Positions 1 to 6,345 of a DNA stretch of 7,056 bases are shown piece after piece. Every line of letters begins with the position of its first letter. Position 1 is the stretch's first letter. The DNA lies in assembly GCA_017504325.1 (NCBI GenBank), contig JAFVRL010000221.1, forward strand, positions 1 to 7,056, read 5' to 3'. The translations under genes were made by a program, and so were the position numbers. The DNA comes from Lentisphaeria bacterium. GTDB taxonomy: Bacteria > Verrucomicrobiota > Lentisphaeria > Victivallales > UBA1829. The notes below the pieces were generated by a model. That model was given only the letters and a program-made list of their open reading frames with translations, was not told where the DNA came from and ran no database searches.

Positions 1-1
1 T

Positions 2-86
2 ACGCTCACAATTCCTTGTGAGCGTCCGCAAGGCGATTGCCCTGCGGTTCATTCGCACATCCACTGCGCGCTCGGCGGCAACCGCC
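2..86. repeat. Cluster of short inverted repeats in GC-rich non-coding DNA
   Basis: The 141 bases left of zwf contain no convincing gene. Three inverted repeats are stacked here. The first is a perfect 10-bp stem (2-11 with 16-25, ACGCTCACAA against TTGTGAGCGT) around the tetraloop TTCC. The second is an 8-bp stem with one mismatch (26-33 with 40-47), and the third is GGCGG/CCGCC (74-78 with 82-86). The stretch looks richer in GC than the neighbouring genes, while 107-141 returns to AT-rich sequence with no clear signal. It lies downstream of the zwf stop, so it could act as a transcript-end structure, but no T-run is visible on the minus strand inside the window. A dispersed REP-like repeat cut by the window edge is the alternative I favour, without proof. 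Confidence 0.5.
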
Positions 87-141
87 TCGCCTGGCAACCG
101 AACATTTCTCTTTTTTCCATGATTTTATGGGACAGCTGTGT

Positions 142-1641
142 TTATTTTCTGTAAAGAGAGTCTATCCATACGGCATTGTCCCGTTTCAGAAGATCTTTTG
201 CCTCCTGCGGACCTTCTGAATATTGTTTATATTGCGGGATGATACTTTTTCTGTCCTCTGCCCAGTGATCCAGAAGTCCCTGATAAAGCTGCCAGGAGTG
301 TTCAATTATATCACTGCGGATGAAAAGAGTCTGATCCCCATTCTGACAATCCAGGAGAAGTCTTGCATAAGCATCAAGTGTTTCCGTGCCGGACTGGGGT
401 AGAGAGGCATAATCAAAAGACAGGGTAAGGGCTCCCATACAGAGTTTCGGACCGGGCATTTTCGCCTCAAGGGTAAGTCCGATCCCTTCCCGGGGCTGAA
501 CAGACAGATGAAGAATGTTTCTTTGCAGATCCTCTTTGTTTATGCCGGGAAAAATACTTTTGTCCACCTCTTTGAAAATAATGTCGATCTCTGTTTTTTT
601 CACTCCCAAACATTTCCCTGCACGCAGATAGACCGGGACTGTCTGCCATCTTGCATTGTCGATAAAGAGACGCAAGGCGGCAAAAGTTTCTGTCCGGGAG
701 AAGGGGGAGACTCCTTCCTCTTCCGTATAATGTTCGTACTGCGCCCTTACCGCATCGGCAGGGGCGATCTTTCTTATGGCACGGATAAGTTTGAGTTTTT
801 CATCTCTTACCGCATCTGCGGAAAATATTTCCGGAGATTCCATCGTTACCAGTGAAAGCATTTCCAGAAGATGGTTCTGAAACATATCCCTTACGATTCC
901 TGCCTGATCAAAATAGCCGGCTCTTTTCTCCACTCCAAGAGTTTCTGCGGCAGTGATCTGGATGGCGGCAATATGATCTCTGTTCCATAACGGTTCAAAA
1001 ATACGGTTGGCAAAACGCAGTAAAAAGATGTTCTGTACGGTTTCCTTGCCCAGATAATGATCGATACGGTAGATTTGTTCCTCTGTGAGAAGATCTTTCA
1101 GGGAACGGTTCATACTTACGGCACTTTGGAGATCAAAACCGAAAGGTTTTTCAAAGATCACCCTTCTTTTACCATATTTTTCCGAAAGGAGTCCTGTTTT
1201 ATAAAGATTTTCCACTGCCGGGATATACAAAGGGGAGGGCAGGGCAAGGTAGAAAAGGAATGGTTTATATTTTTTATCTTCAGTAACCAATTCATCTGCA
1301 AGACGGGCAAAATCCTCCTCTTTTGTGTAATCCAGTACCGTATAGGAGATCTTCTGCAGAAACTCCTGCTCCTGTGCCGTTGACGGATGGGCATTGAAAA
1401 GAGTGCCGGAAATATGATCGCGGAAAGTTTCCAATGTAAAGGAGTGTCTTCCGCAACCGGTGATACGGGTGTTCTTGTGCAGAAGACCACACTCATGGAG
1501 GCAATACAGTGCCGGAAAAAGTTTGCGGCCTGCCAAATCGCCGGATGCACCGAAAATTATGATCTCACACTCTGATGCTTTCTGTTCCCGGCAGAAGAGT
1601 TCCTGCCAGGAAATACTGCCTTTTCCATTACCGACGTTCAT
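142..1641 (-). CDS. zwf: Glucose-6-phosphate 1-dehydrogenase
   Basis: This cytoplasmic enzyme oxidises glucose 6-phosphate to 6-phosphogluconolactone with NAD(P)+, the entry step of the oxidative pentose phosphate pathway. The 499-residue protein has the usual full length (about 480-510). The N-terminal Rossmann domain carries the coenzyme motif GASGDLAGRKLFP at residues 31-43 and EKPFG at 164-168. The substrate-binding signature RIDHYLGKE spans 192-200, with the conserved Asp194, His195 and Lys199. The presumed catalytic base is His257 in the FQNHLL segment, and the C-terminal alpha+beta domain follows. ATG 1641 is chosen because GGAGG at 1650-1654 sits 8 bases before it. An in-frame ATG at 1647 is only 2 bases from that site and would add two residues. 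No pgl or gnd gene is next to it. It is the last gene of the minus-strand series and may have its own promoter in the AT-rich gap upstream. Confidence 0.96.
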   Translation of the reverse strand: MNVGNGKGSISWQELFCREQKASECEIIIFGASGDLAGRKLFPALYCLHECGLLHKNTRITGCGRHSFTLETFRDHISGTLFNAHPSTAQEQEFLQKISYTVLDYTKEEDFARLADELVTEDKKYKPFLFYLALPSPLYIPAVENLYKTGLLSEKYGKRRVIFEKPFGFDLQSAVSMNRSLKDLLTEEQIYRIDHYLGKETVQNIFLLRFANRIFEPLWNRDHIAAIQITAAETLGVEKRAGYFDQAGIVRDMFQNHLLEMLSLVTMESPEIFSADAVRDEKLKLIRAIRKIAPADAVRAQYEHYTEEEGVSPFSRTETFAALRLFIDNARWQTVPVYLRAGKCLGVKKTEIDIIFKEVDKSIFPGINKEDLQRNILHLSVQPREGIGLTLEAKMPGPKLCMGALTLSFDYASLPQSGTETLDAYARLLLDCQNGDQTLFIRSDIIEHSWQLYQGLLDHWAEDRKSIIPQYKQYSEGPQEAKDLLKRDNAVWIDSLYRK

Positions 1642-1649
1642 AAGCATTT

Positions 1650-1654
1650 CCTCC
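1650..1654 (-). promoter_or_regulatory. Ribosome binding site that decides the zwf start
   Basis: On the minus strand the sequence GGAGG stands 2 bases before ATG 1647 and 8 bases before ATG 1641. Normal Shine-Dalgarno spacing is about 5-10 bases, which favours the second ATG and gives a protein beginning MNVGNGKG. Confidence 0.7.
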
Positions 1655-1663
1655 GTATATCTG

Positions 1664-1688
1664 TATAAAAAATGTTTATTTTTTTATA
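1664..1688. repeat. AT-rich inverted repeat in the zwf upstream gap
   Basis: The arms TATAAAAAA (1664-1672) and TTTTTTATA (1680-1688) are perfectly complementary around a 7-base loop. CTG and CAG on the outside can extend the stem by three pairs across a 2-base bulge. It lies between the isomerase stop and the zwf ribosome binding site. The sequence could be part of a zwf promoter region or leader, or a weak transcript-end structure for the isomerase. I could not identify a convincing -35/-10 pair, so no promoter is called. Confidence 0.45.
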
Positions 1689-1736
1689 GACAGGGGAAAA
1701 GTATATTTGATCCCGGATAACAGCAGAAGAGTGTTA

Positions 1737-2663
1737 TCAGAACTGTCTCAATATTTCATTTTTATCAGGGGCATTGCCGGAAAGTACCCGGAAAACCGCC
1801 GCCGATCTGCCGATACAGTTGCCGCTGCTCATACTGCTCTCATTCTGGATGCTTTGCAGAAGAGGACATTTTGTATAAAGATCATTCATAAGAGTATCCC
1901 AGTCCACGGTTCCTGTGCCGGGCAGTGTATGTGCATCGCTGTATCCGTCATTGTCATGCAGATGACAGGTAACGATATAGGGAGCCATTTTATTGAATTC
2001 CTCATCGGAAAGCGTCAGGGCGTTTCTCCAGACAACTTCATGGAATTCTTTTTTATATTTTGAAAGATCTTTGCCTGTCTTCCGCATGATATTGGCGTGA
2101 CCGCTGTCGAAACAGCAACGGATATTGGGGTGATCGAAATGTTTTACATAGGAAAGCACTTCATCGGCACTGTCCAGGGGTTCAAAGGCATTTTCGATAC
2201 AAATGATGATTCCGGCTTTTTCTGCAACGGGAAGAAGTTTTTCCAGAGTGTCGATAGCGTTTTTTCTCAATTCCGGCAGCTCCACCGCTGCGGGTGCGGC
2301 ACACCAGGGGACGGCTCCAACATGCATGGTATAGGTTTTTATCCCGTAATTGCCCAGACGCTCCAACAGATAAGAGTGTTCTTTTATCATTTCCTCTCTG
2401 CGCAGCGGTTGAAGAAGATCCAGATCAAAATTCATGCCGTAGGGAGCGTGTACATCACCGAATGTGATACCGTACTGCTGCGCGTACCAGGGAAGAGATG
2501 TACTGAAATTCGGGTCTTTGAGCATCATTTTACAGTCGGAAGCATCCAAAGCAAGGAATTTCACTCCGTTCCAGGAAAATTCTGCCATGATTTCGCCGAT
2601 CATATTTTTCGGCAGACGGGAAAATTCATAAAAATGACATACTCTTACGCAATCTTTACACAT
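1737..2663 (-). CDS. Sugar phosphate isomerase/epimerase, TIM-barrel (AP endonuclease 2-like) family
   Basis: The 308-residue protein belongs to the xylose isomerase-like TIM-barrel superfamily, which includes sugar epimerases, hydroxypyruvate isomerase, IolE and IolI. The substrate cannot be named from sequence. Barrel-strand motifs appear in the expected order: DVHAPYG with His72, TMHVG with His114, ICIENAF with Glu157, CFDSGHAN with Asp186 and His189, CHLHDNDG with His234, His236 and Asp237, and IQNE with Glu275. Glu157, Asp186, a His of the HLHDND segment or His189, and Glu275 would form the usual divalent-metal site. There is no signal peptide, so it should be cytoplasmic. The start at 2663 is fixed by AAAGGAGG at 2668-2675; a longer reading back to 2810 would run into the RNase gene and adds unrelated sequence. 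The N-terminus is Cys-rich (Cys2, Cys5, Cys9). The gene begins 19 bases after the RNase stop, so it is probably translated from the same mRNA. Confidence 0.88.
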   Translation of the reverse strand: MCKDCVRVCHFYEFSRLPKNMIGEIMAEFSWNGVKFLALDASDCKMMLKDPNFSTSLPWYAQQYGITFGDVHAPYGMNFDLDLLQPLRREEMIKEHSYLLERLGNYGIKTYTMHVGAVPWCAAPAAVELPELRKNAIDTLEKLLPVAEKAGIIICIENAFEPLDSADEVLSYVKHFDHPNIRCCFDSGHANIMRKTGKDLSKYKKEFHEVVWRNALTLSDEEFNKMAPYIVTCHLHDNDGYSDAHTLPGTGTVDWDTLMNDLYTKCPLLQSIQNESSMSSGNCIGRSAAVFRVLSGNAPDKNEILRQF

Positions 2664-2667
2664 ATTT

Positions 2668-2675
2668 CCTCCTTT
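2668..2675 (-). promoter_or_regulatory. Strong ribosome binding site of the isomerase gene
   Basis: AAAGGAGG on the minus strand lies 4 bases before ATG 2663. It is a near-perfect match to the 16S rRNA anti-Shine-Dalgarno and rules out the longer upstream start that would overlap the RNase gene. It fills most of the 19-base gap between the two genes. Confidence 0.85.
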
Positions 2676-2682
2676 ATGCAAA

Positions 2683-4350
2683 TCAGAATTCTTCACCTGT
2701 TTCCGGGTCGAACATCCGGAACTCTTCAATATGGATGGTGGGGTCGGCGCGGAAGGAGAGTGCCTGTCCGTAAGTAGCCTCCAGATCCTGTAAAAGTTCC
2801 GCATCCTCATTTTTCAACCGGGCAAGGATGGCAGGGTTCATCATCACTCTTACAGAGATATTTTTCCGTTTTTTCTTTTTCAGAAGTTCTTTCAGTCGTC
2901 TCTGGATCTCCACACTCATGGTAAGGGCGGACTTAACATGACCGGAACCGTTGCAGTAGGGACAGGGATCATAAACTGCATCTTTGATACTTTCATGCTC
3001 TCTCTGCCGGATCATTTCCATAAGTCCGAATTTGCTTAACGGCAGGATTTTGGTTTTTGCACGGTCATCCGCTACAAATTCCTTCATCTCCTGATAGACT
3101 TTTTCCCGGTCGGAAGCTGAACGCATATCAATAAAGTCAATAACGATCTGGCCGCCGATATTCCGCAGTTTTATCTGCCTTGCGATCTCCTCGGCTGCTT
3201 CAAGATTGGTCTGCAAGATCCCTTCCGCCTGATCTTTTGCGGCACGGGAGCGGCCTGAATTGATGTCAATGGCAACCAGTGCTTCTGTTTCGTCGATACA
3301 CAGATAACCGCCGCTGGGCAGCTGAACGATTCGGTGGAAGATCCCGGATGCCTGCTCCACGATCCCGTAATGTTTGAAAATGGAATCCGCCCGGTTGTAA
3401 AGAGTGATCTTGGGATCAAGTTCCCCGCCTGAAAAATGTTTGATGGCATTTTTCAGATAGTTGTATTTTTCTTTGCTGTCGATCACGATCTCATCGATCT
3501 CATCTGTAAGAAAGTCTCTTACGGAGCGTTCCAGAAGATCCGGTTCACGGTAAACAAGTTTGGGTGCCTCCGGTTCTGTGAGTGCCTCTTCCACATTGCT
3601 CCAGAGATCCAGCAGCATATCCAGATCCCGGTGGAAATAAAGAGCTTTTCTGCCTTCTCCCACTGTACGGCAGATGATCCCCATTCCTTCCGGTACATCC
3701 AGTTCTTTCAGGATCTTTTTGAGTCTGTCCCGTTCCTTTTTTTCTTCGATACGGGAGGAGAGACCCACATGGTCGGAATAGGGAAGAAGTACAAGGTATC
3801 TTCCGGCGATGGTCAGATTTGTTGTGACCCTAGCACCTTTTGTCCCGATGGGACCCTTTGTGACCTGTACCAGAAGTTCGGATCCTGCGGGGAACATTTT
3901 GGGAATATCTTTTCTTGTGATCTTTCCTTTATGAAGGGCAAGTTCCAGTTCCTGAAGACGGTGTGCCTTGTTTGCACCGAGAAAATTACGGATCTTATCG
4001 GAAAAACTGCTTAAAAGCGTCTTCCTCCTGCCTTTTTTTGTTTTGGCAGCGGCAGCAGCAGCTTCCGCATCTTCATCGATCTTTTTGATGTTTTCTGCAA
4101 TATCCTGGGTAGCCGGCATCATGTCCCTGTAATGGAGAAATGCATTTTTTTCTGCCCCGATATCTACGAAAGCCGCCTCAAGAGAGGGTTCAAGACGCAC
4201 GATCTTGCCCAGATAAATGGATCCGGGCAGGACATCATCTTCCGTACGCTCAATCTCGTACTCTTCCAGACGGCCGTTTTTGAGCATTGCGAACCTGGTT
4301 TCCAGTTCCTCGCAATTCAAAATTACCTGTTTTTTGTTTTTTTTCAACAT
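2683..4350 (-). CDS. rng: Ribonuclease E/G family endoribonuclease
   Basis: This enzyme cleaves single-stranded, preferably 5'-monophosphorylated RNA, in rRNA maturation and mRNA decay. The 555-residue protein has an N-terminal S1 RNA-binding domain beginning near residue 41 (GSIYLGKIVRLEPSLEAAFVDIG). The 5'-sensor pair Arg228-Thr229 is in ICRTVGEG. The DNase I-like catalytic core has metal ligands Asp362 in AIDINSGR and Asp405 in IVIDFIDM. The zinc-link motif CPYCNGSG (Cys463, Cys466) mediates dimer formation in E. coli RNase E. There is no long disordered C-terminal scaffold, so the architecture is RNase G-like, though longer than the ~490 residues of E. coli RNase G. The extra length is mostly an insertion at about 83-150 inside the S1 region, starting with an acidic and Ala-rich run and followed by Lys/Arg residues. 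ATG 4350 has AGGA 5 bases upstream; in-frame starts at 4398 and 4410 would add 16 or 20 residues but fall in a hairpin. The choice between names rng and rne is not certain. Confidence 0.93.
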   Translation of the reverse strand: MLKKNKKQVILNCEELETRFAMLKNGRLEEYEIERTEDDVLPGSIYLGKIVRLEPSLEAAFVDIGAEKNAFLHYRDMMPATQDIAENIKKIDEDAEAAAAAAKTKKGRRKTLLSSFSDKIRNFLGANKAHRLQELELALHKGKITRKDIPKMFPAGSELLVQVTKGPIGTKGARVTTNLTIAGRYLVLLPYSDHVGLSSRIEEKKERDRLKKILKELDVPEGMGIICRTVGEGRKALYFHRDLDMLLDLWSNVEEALTEPEAPKLVYREPDLLERSVRDFLTDEIDEIVIDSKEKYNYLKNAIKHFSGGELDPKITLYNRADSIFKHYGIVEQASGIFHRIVQLPSGGYLCIDETEALVAIDINSGRSRAAKDQAEGILQTNLEAAEEIARQIKLRNIGGQIVIDFIDMRSASDREKVYQEMKEFVADDRAKTKILPLSKFGLMEMIRQREHESIKDAVYDPCPYCNGSGHVKSALTMSVEIQRRLKELLKKKKRKNISVRVMMNPAILARLKNEDAELLQDLEATYGQALSFRADPTIHIEEFRMFDPETGEEF

Positions 4351-4376
4351 AAAAGTCCTGTTTTCATTTGTTTTAG

Positions 4377-4411
4377 TGTGCCGGAAAAAGTTTTTCATTG
4401 CTTCCGGCACA
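4377..4411. other. Hairpin in the RNase E/G gene leader
   Basis: TGTGCCGGAA (4377-4386) is perfectly complementary to TTCCGGCACA (4402-4411), giving a 10-bp stem with a 15-base loop. It lies between fmt and the RNase gene, 27 bases before the RNase ATG on the transcribed strand. No T-run follows the stem on either strand, so a simple intrinsic terminator is not supported. In E. coli the rne leader contains hairpins used by RNase E to regulate its own mRNA; a similar role here is only a guess. Confidence 0.6.
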
Positions 4412-4412
4412 T

Positions 4413-4432
4413 TTCCGTATCAGATACCGGAA
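4413..4432. other. Second hairpin between fmt and the RNase gene
   Basis: TTCCGTAT (4413-4420) pairs with ATACCGGAA (4424-4432) through an 8-bp stem with one bulged base and a 3-base loop. It starts 5 bases after the fmt stop codon on the minus strand and is followed directly by the 10-bp hairpin at 4377-4411. The two together cover most of the 87-base gap. It could protect the fmt 3' end or belong to the RNase leader. Confidence 0.45.
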
Positions 4433-4437
4433 AATTT

Positions 4438-5412
4438 TTACTGTATTCCGTCGGAAACGGTCATCCCTGCCTGAAGGTGCTGACCTCTTGCAAAATCTGC
4501 TCCGGTCATCTCTTTTTTTCCTTCCGGTATGACTTTTTTTATCCGGATCACTCCTGTTCCGCACGCAACAAGAAATCCCTTTTTATCCACGCTTGTGATC
4601 GTTCCGGCAGGGGGAAGAGTCCCTTCAAAAGCCTCAAGCTCCGCCTCCGTAAGTTTTACAAGCATTTTTCCTGCGCCTTCCTGCCGGATAAAGAAGAAAA
4701 ATGCTGTGGGCCACTGGTGGAATGCCCGTACTTTCCGCAAAATCTCTTTTGCCGGAGAAGACCAGAGGATCGCACCGTCGGATTTTCTGATTTTGCACGT
4801 ATGGGTGGCTCTGCTGTGATCCTGGGGGATCCCTTTCAGCTCACCTGCTGCTGTTTTTACGATACAGTCCGCCAGATGACTTCCCGCATATTTTGCAAGA
4901 GCTTCTTCCAGTTCCTCCCCGGTGATCTTTTCATCTATGGGCATTTCCCAGGTTTCCAGCATGTCTCCTGTGTCCAGCCCCTTATCCATGAGCATAAAGG
5001 TCACTCCGGTCTTTTCTTCGCCGGCAAGTATGGCGGAAATAATGGGAGAAGCCCCCCTGTATGCCGGAAGAAGAGAAGCATGAACATTCAGGCAGCAGAT
5101 GCGGGGCAGGGCAAGAGTCGGTTCTTTCAGGAGCTGACCGAAAGAGACGACGACAAATATATCCACCATGTCTTTCCGGGCTTCTTCGTGAAATTCCTCT
5201 CTGTTTACGCTTTTGACTCTTTTGCACCCGATGCTGTTGGCATCGCACCATATTCCCACAGGTGTGGGGGTCAGGAGTTTTTTTCTCCCGGCTGGTTTGT
5301 CCACCTGGGTGATGATCTTTACGATCTCCACTTTGTCACTTTTGAGAAGATGCTGCAATACCGGGACTGCAAAGGGACCCGAACCCAGAAAATATATTCT
5401 TACTTTATCCAT
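4438..5412 (-). CDS. fmt: Methionyl-tRNA formyltransferase
   Basis: The enzyme transfers a formyl group from 10-formyltetrahydrofolate to the amino group of Met on initiator tRNA, in the cytoplasm. The 324-residue length is typical (about 310-320). The N-terminal Rossmann-type formyltransferase domain (about 1-185) opens with IYFLGSGPFAVPVLQHLL and has TQVDKPAGRKK at 35-45, part of the tRNA-contacting region in the E. coli enzyme. The catalytic triad is present: Asn109 and His111 in LNVHASLLP, and Asp147 in GLDTGDM. The folate-site loop SLLPAYRGASP is at 113-123. The C-terminal OB-fold domain (about 210-324) includes VRAFHQWPTAFF. Start ATG 5412 is the family's usual start; the best ribosome binding site, AAGGAAAG at 5424-5431, is 11 bases away, which is rather long. 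The usual partner def (peptide deformylase) is not adjacent here. Confidence 0.96.
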   Translation of the reverse strand: MDKVRIYFLGSGPFAVPVLQHLLKSDKVEIVKIITQVDKPAGRKKLLTPTPVGIWCDANSIGCKRVKSVNREEFHEEARKDMVDIFVVVSFGQLLKEPTLALPRICCLNVHASLLPAYRGASPIISAILAGEEKTGVTFMLMDKGLDTGDMLETWEMPIDEKITGEELEEALAKYAGSHLADCIVKTAAGELKGIPQDHSRATHTCKIRKSDGAILWSSPAKEILRKVRAFHQWPTAFFFFIRQEGAGKMLVKLTEAELEAFEGTLPPAGTITSVDKKGFLVACGTGVIRIKKVIPEGKKEMTGADFARGQHLQAGMTVSDGIQ

Positions 5413-5455
5413 GAAAGGCGATTCTTTCCTTGTATCTCTGCTTTTATTTTATTTC

Positions 5456-5468
5456 CTATATAATATAG
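5456..5468. repeat. Small AT-rich palindrome upstream of fmt
   Basis: CTATATAATATAG reads as 6-bp arms around a single central A. It occupies the 66-base gap between the lipoprotein stop and the fmt start. Sequences of this kind can serve as a -10 element in either direction, but I see no matching -35 box at the right distance on the minus strand, so an internal fmt promoter is possible rather than shown. Confidence 0.3.
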
Positions 5469-5478
5469 TCTGTCTTTC

Positions 5479-6174
5479 TTAACGAATCAAGGAGATTTTC
5501 TTTTCTTCCCCCTCTTTTTCCGGGATGGAGAAGCGTACTGCCACTGCCCGCAGGGCGGGGGCGGAGGTTTTGTCCAGATATTTCAGCACAAGACGGTTTG
5601 CCCCTTTTTTCAGGATCAGACCTTTGATGAGATATTCATTGGTGCCGGGAAGATTGGGCTGAAGGAATGTCCCCTTGTTTTTTCCATTGAGAAAGAGTTG
5701 TACTTCACCTGCTGTAAGCAGATGTAATGTGACATTTTTATACTCCTTCTCTGCAAGAAGAGTATTGCATCCGTAGAAGAGTGATTTTTTTGTATAGCCG
5801 GAAAGGGTTTTTGTCCAGTTGCACAATCCTGTCTGCCGGTCTTTCCTTGCCCTGCTGTTGAAGATCCTCACATGCCAATAGGCATCATCCGGTGCTTCCA
5901 CAGACCCGCAGAGAAGTCCCTCTTCTTCAAGAACCGGATGTGTCACATCTTTTCCTGCGGCAGGTTCAACGGGTCCGAGGATGTTCCAGCGCATGAGAAA
6001 AGTTTTTTCCAGTTCTTTTTTCTGTGTGATCTTTCTGCCGGGGATAAATGAGAGGTTTCTTACTTCAAATTCCGGCACATCGTCCAGAAGCGGGTCATTC
6101 TGTGTGACACAGGAAGAAAGAAAAAAAGCGAAAGAAAGAGATAAAAAACAGGAAAAAAGACATATTTTGTTCAT
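5479..6174 (-). CDS. Putative lipoprotein with a sugar-binding-like beta domain
   Basis: I do not recognise a named family. The 231-residue protein starts with a lipoprotein signal peptide: Lys3, a hydrophobic stretch at about 5-19, and the lipobox LSSC ending at Cys22, which would be lipidated after cleavage. The mature part should sit in the cell envelope. It holds WNILGP at 63-68. A probable beta-sandwich follows at about 95-216, with the segment VQLFLNGKNKGTF at 158-170 and KKGANRLVLKYLD at 189-201. That 'W/F-L-NGK ... G-N-RLVLK' pattern is common in PA14-like or galactose-binding-like domains of carbohydrate-active and surface proteins of the PVC group, so glycan or ligand binding is a reasonable guess. 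No catalytic residues can be assigned. Three further Cys (89, 118, 136) might allow a disulfide. AAGGAG at 6180-6185, 5 bases upstream, supports ATG 6174. It reads away from rpsD and leads into fmt. Confidence 0.75.
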   Translation of the reverse strand: MNKICLFSCFLSLSFAFFLSSCVTQNDPLLDDVPEFEVRNLSFIPGRKITQKKELEKTFLMRWNILGPVEPAAGKDVTHPVLEEEGLLCGSVEAPDDAYWHVRIFNSRARKDRQTGLCNWTKTLSGYTKKSLFYGCNTLLAEKEYKNVTLHLLTAGEVQLFLNGKNKGTFLQPNLPGTNEYLIKGLILKKGANRLVLKYLDKTSAPALRAVAVRFSIPEKEGEEKKISLIR

Positions 6175-6222
6175 AAAGACTCCTTTTGTTCAAGATTTTT
6201 CCTATTAATTTACATTCACCCC

Positions 6223-6251
6223 TTGACATATTCCAGTCATAATGCTATTTT
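6223..6251 (+). promoter_or_regulatory. Sigma70-type promoter of rpsD
   Basis: A perfect -35 box TTGACA (6223-6228) is followed after exactly 17 bases by TATTTT (6246-6251). A TGC (6243-6245) immediately before the -10 box gives an extended -10 element. Transcription would start near 6257-6259, leaving a leader of about 88 bases before the rpsD ATG. The other strand should hold the lipoprotein gene promoter, but no convincing boxes were found for it. Confidence 0.82.
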
Positions 6252-6274
6252 AAATGCAATAAATTTTTCAGAAG

Positions 6275-6313
6275 TTCCGGAAGGGCTCCAAAAATGCTTG
6301 ACACCCTCCGGAA
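6275..6313 (+). promoter_or_regulatory. Leader hairpin upstream of rpsD, possible S4 autoregulatory site
   Basis: TTCCGGAAGGG (6275-6285) pairs with CCCTCCGGAA (6304-6313), a 10-bp stem with one bulged A and an 18-base loop, within the predicted rpsD mRNA leader. The 3' arm ends about 20 bases before the AAAGGA ribosome binding site (6333-6338). S4 is known to repress its own synthesis by binding structured leaders in E. coli (alpha operon) and B. subtilis (rpsD). The location fits such a role, but the fold is not one I can match to a known S4 leader class, and there is no T-run after it to make it a terminator-type attenuator. Confidence 0.5.
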
Positions 6314-6345
6314 AAAATAATAATTCCAAAGGAAAGGAAAAAGGA

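Noticed and set aside
37..219. Short plus-strand open frame at the left edge
   Set aside because: It spans the hairpin cluster and then runs antisense into the end of zwf, with no ribosome binding site; it is better explained as chance.
2664..2810. Longer N-terminus of the isomerase starting at 2810
   Set aside because: It would overlap the RNase coding sequence by over 120 bases, adds low-complexity sequence, and ignores the strong ribosome binding site before 2663.
4351..4437. Intrinsic terminator after fmt
   Set aside because: The hairpins are strong but no T-run follows either stem on the minus strand.
4132..5463. Long plus-strand open frame of 443 codons antisense to fmt and the RNase gene
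   Set aside because: Its translation is rich in Phe, Cys and Arg with no domain, and it lies opposite two clear genes with intact catalytic motifs; it is a shadow frame.
5459..5464. Perfect TATAAT on the plus strand
   Set aside because: There is no plus-strand gene downstream for over 800 bases and no -35 box at a suitable distance was found; it is part of the AT-rich palindrome.
6298..6326. Second TTGACA with TAATTC 17 bases later upstream of rpsD
   Set aside because: Transcription would start near 6333, inside the ribosome binding site, leaving almost no leader; the first promoter at 6223-6251 is better placed and has a better -10 context.
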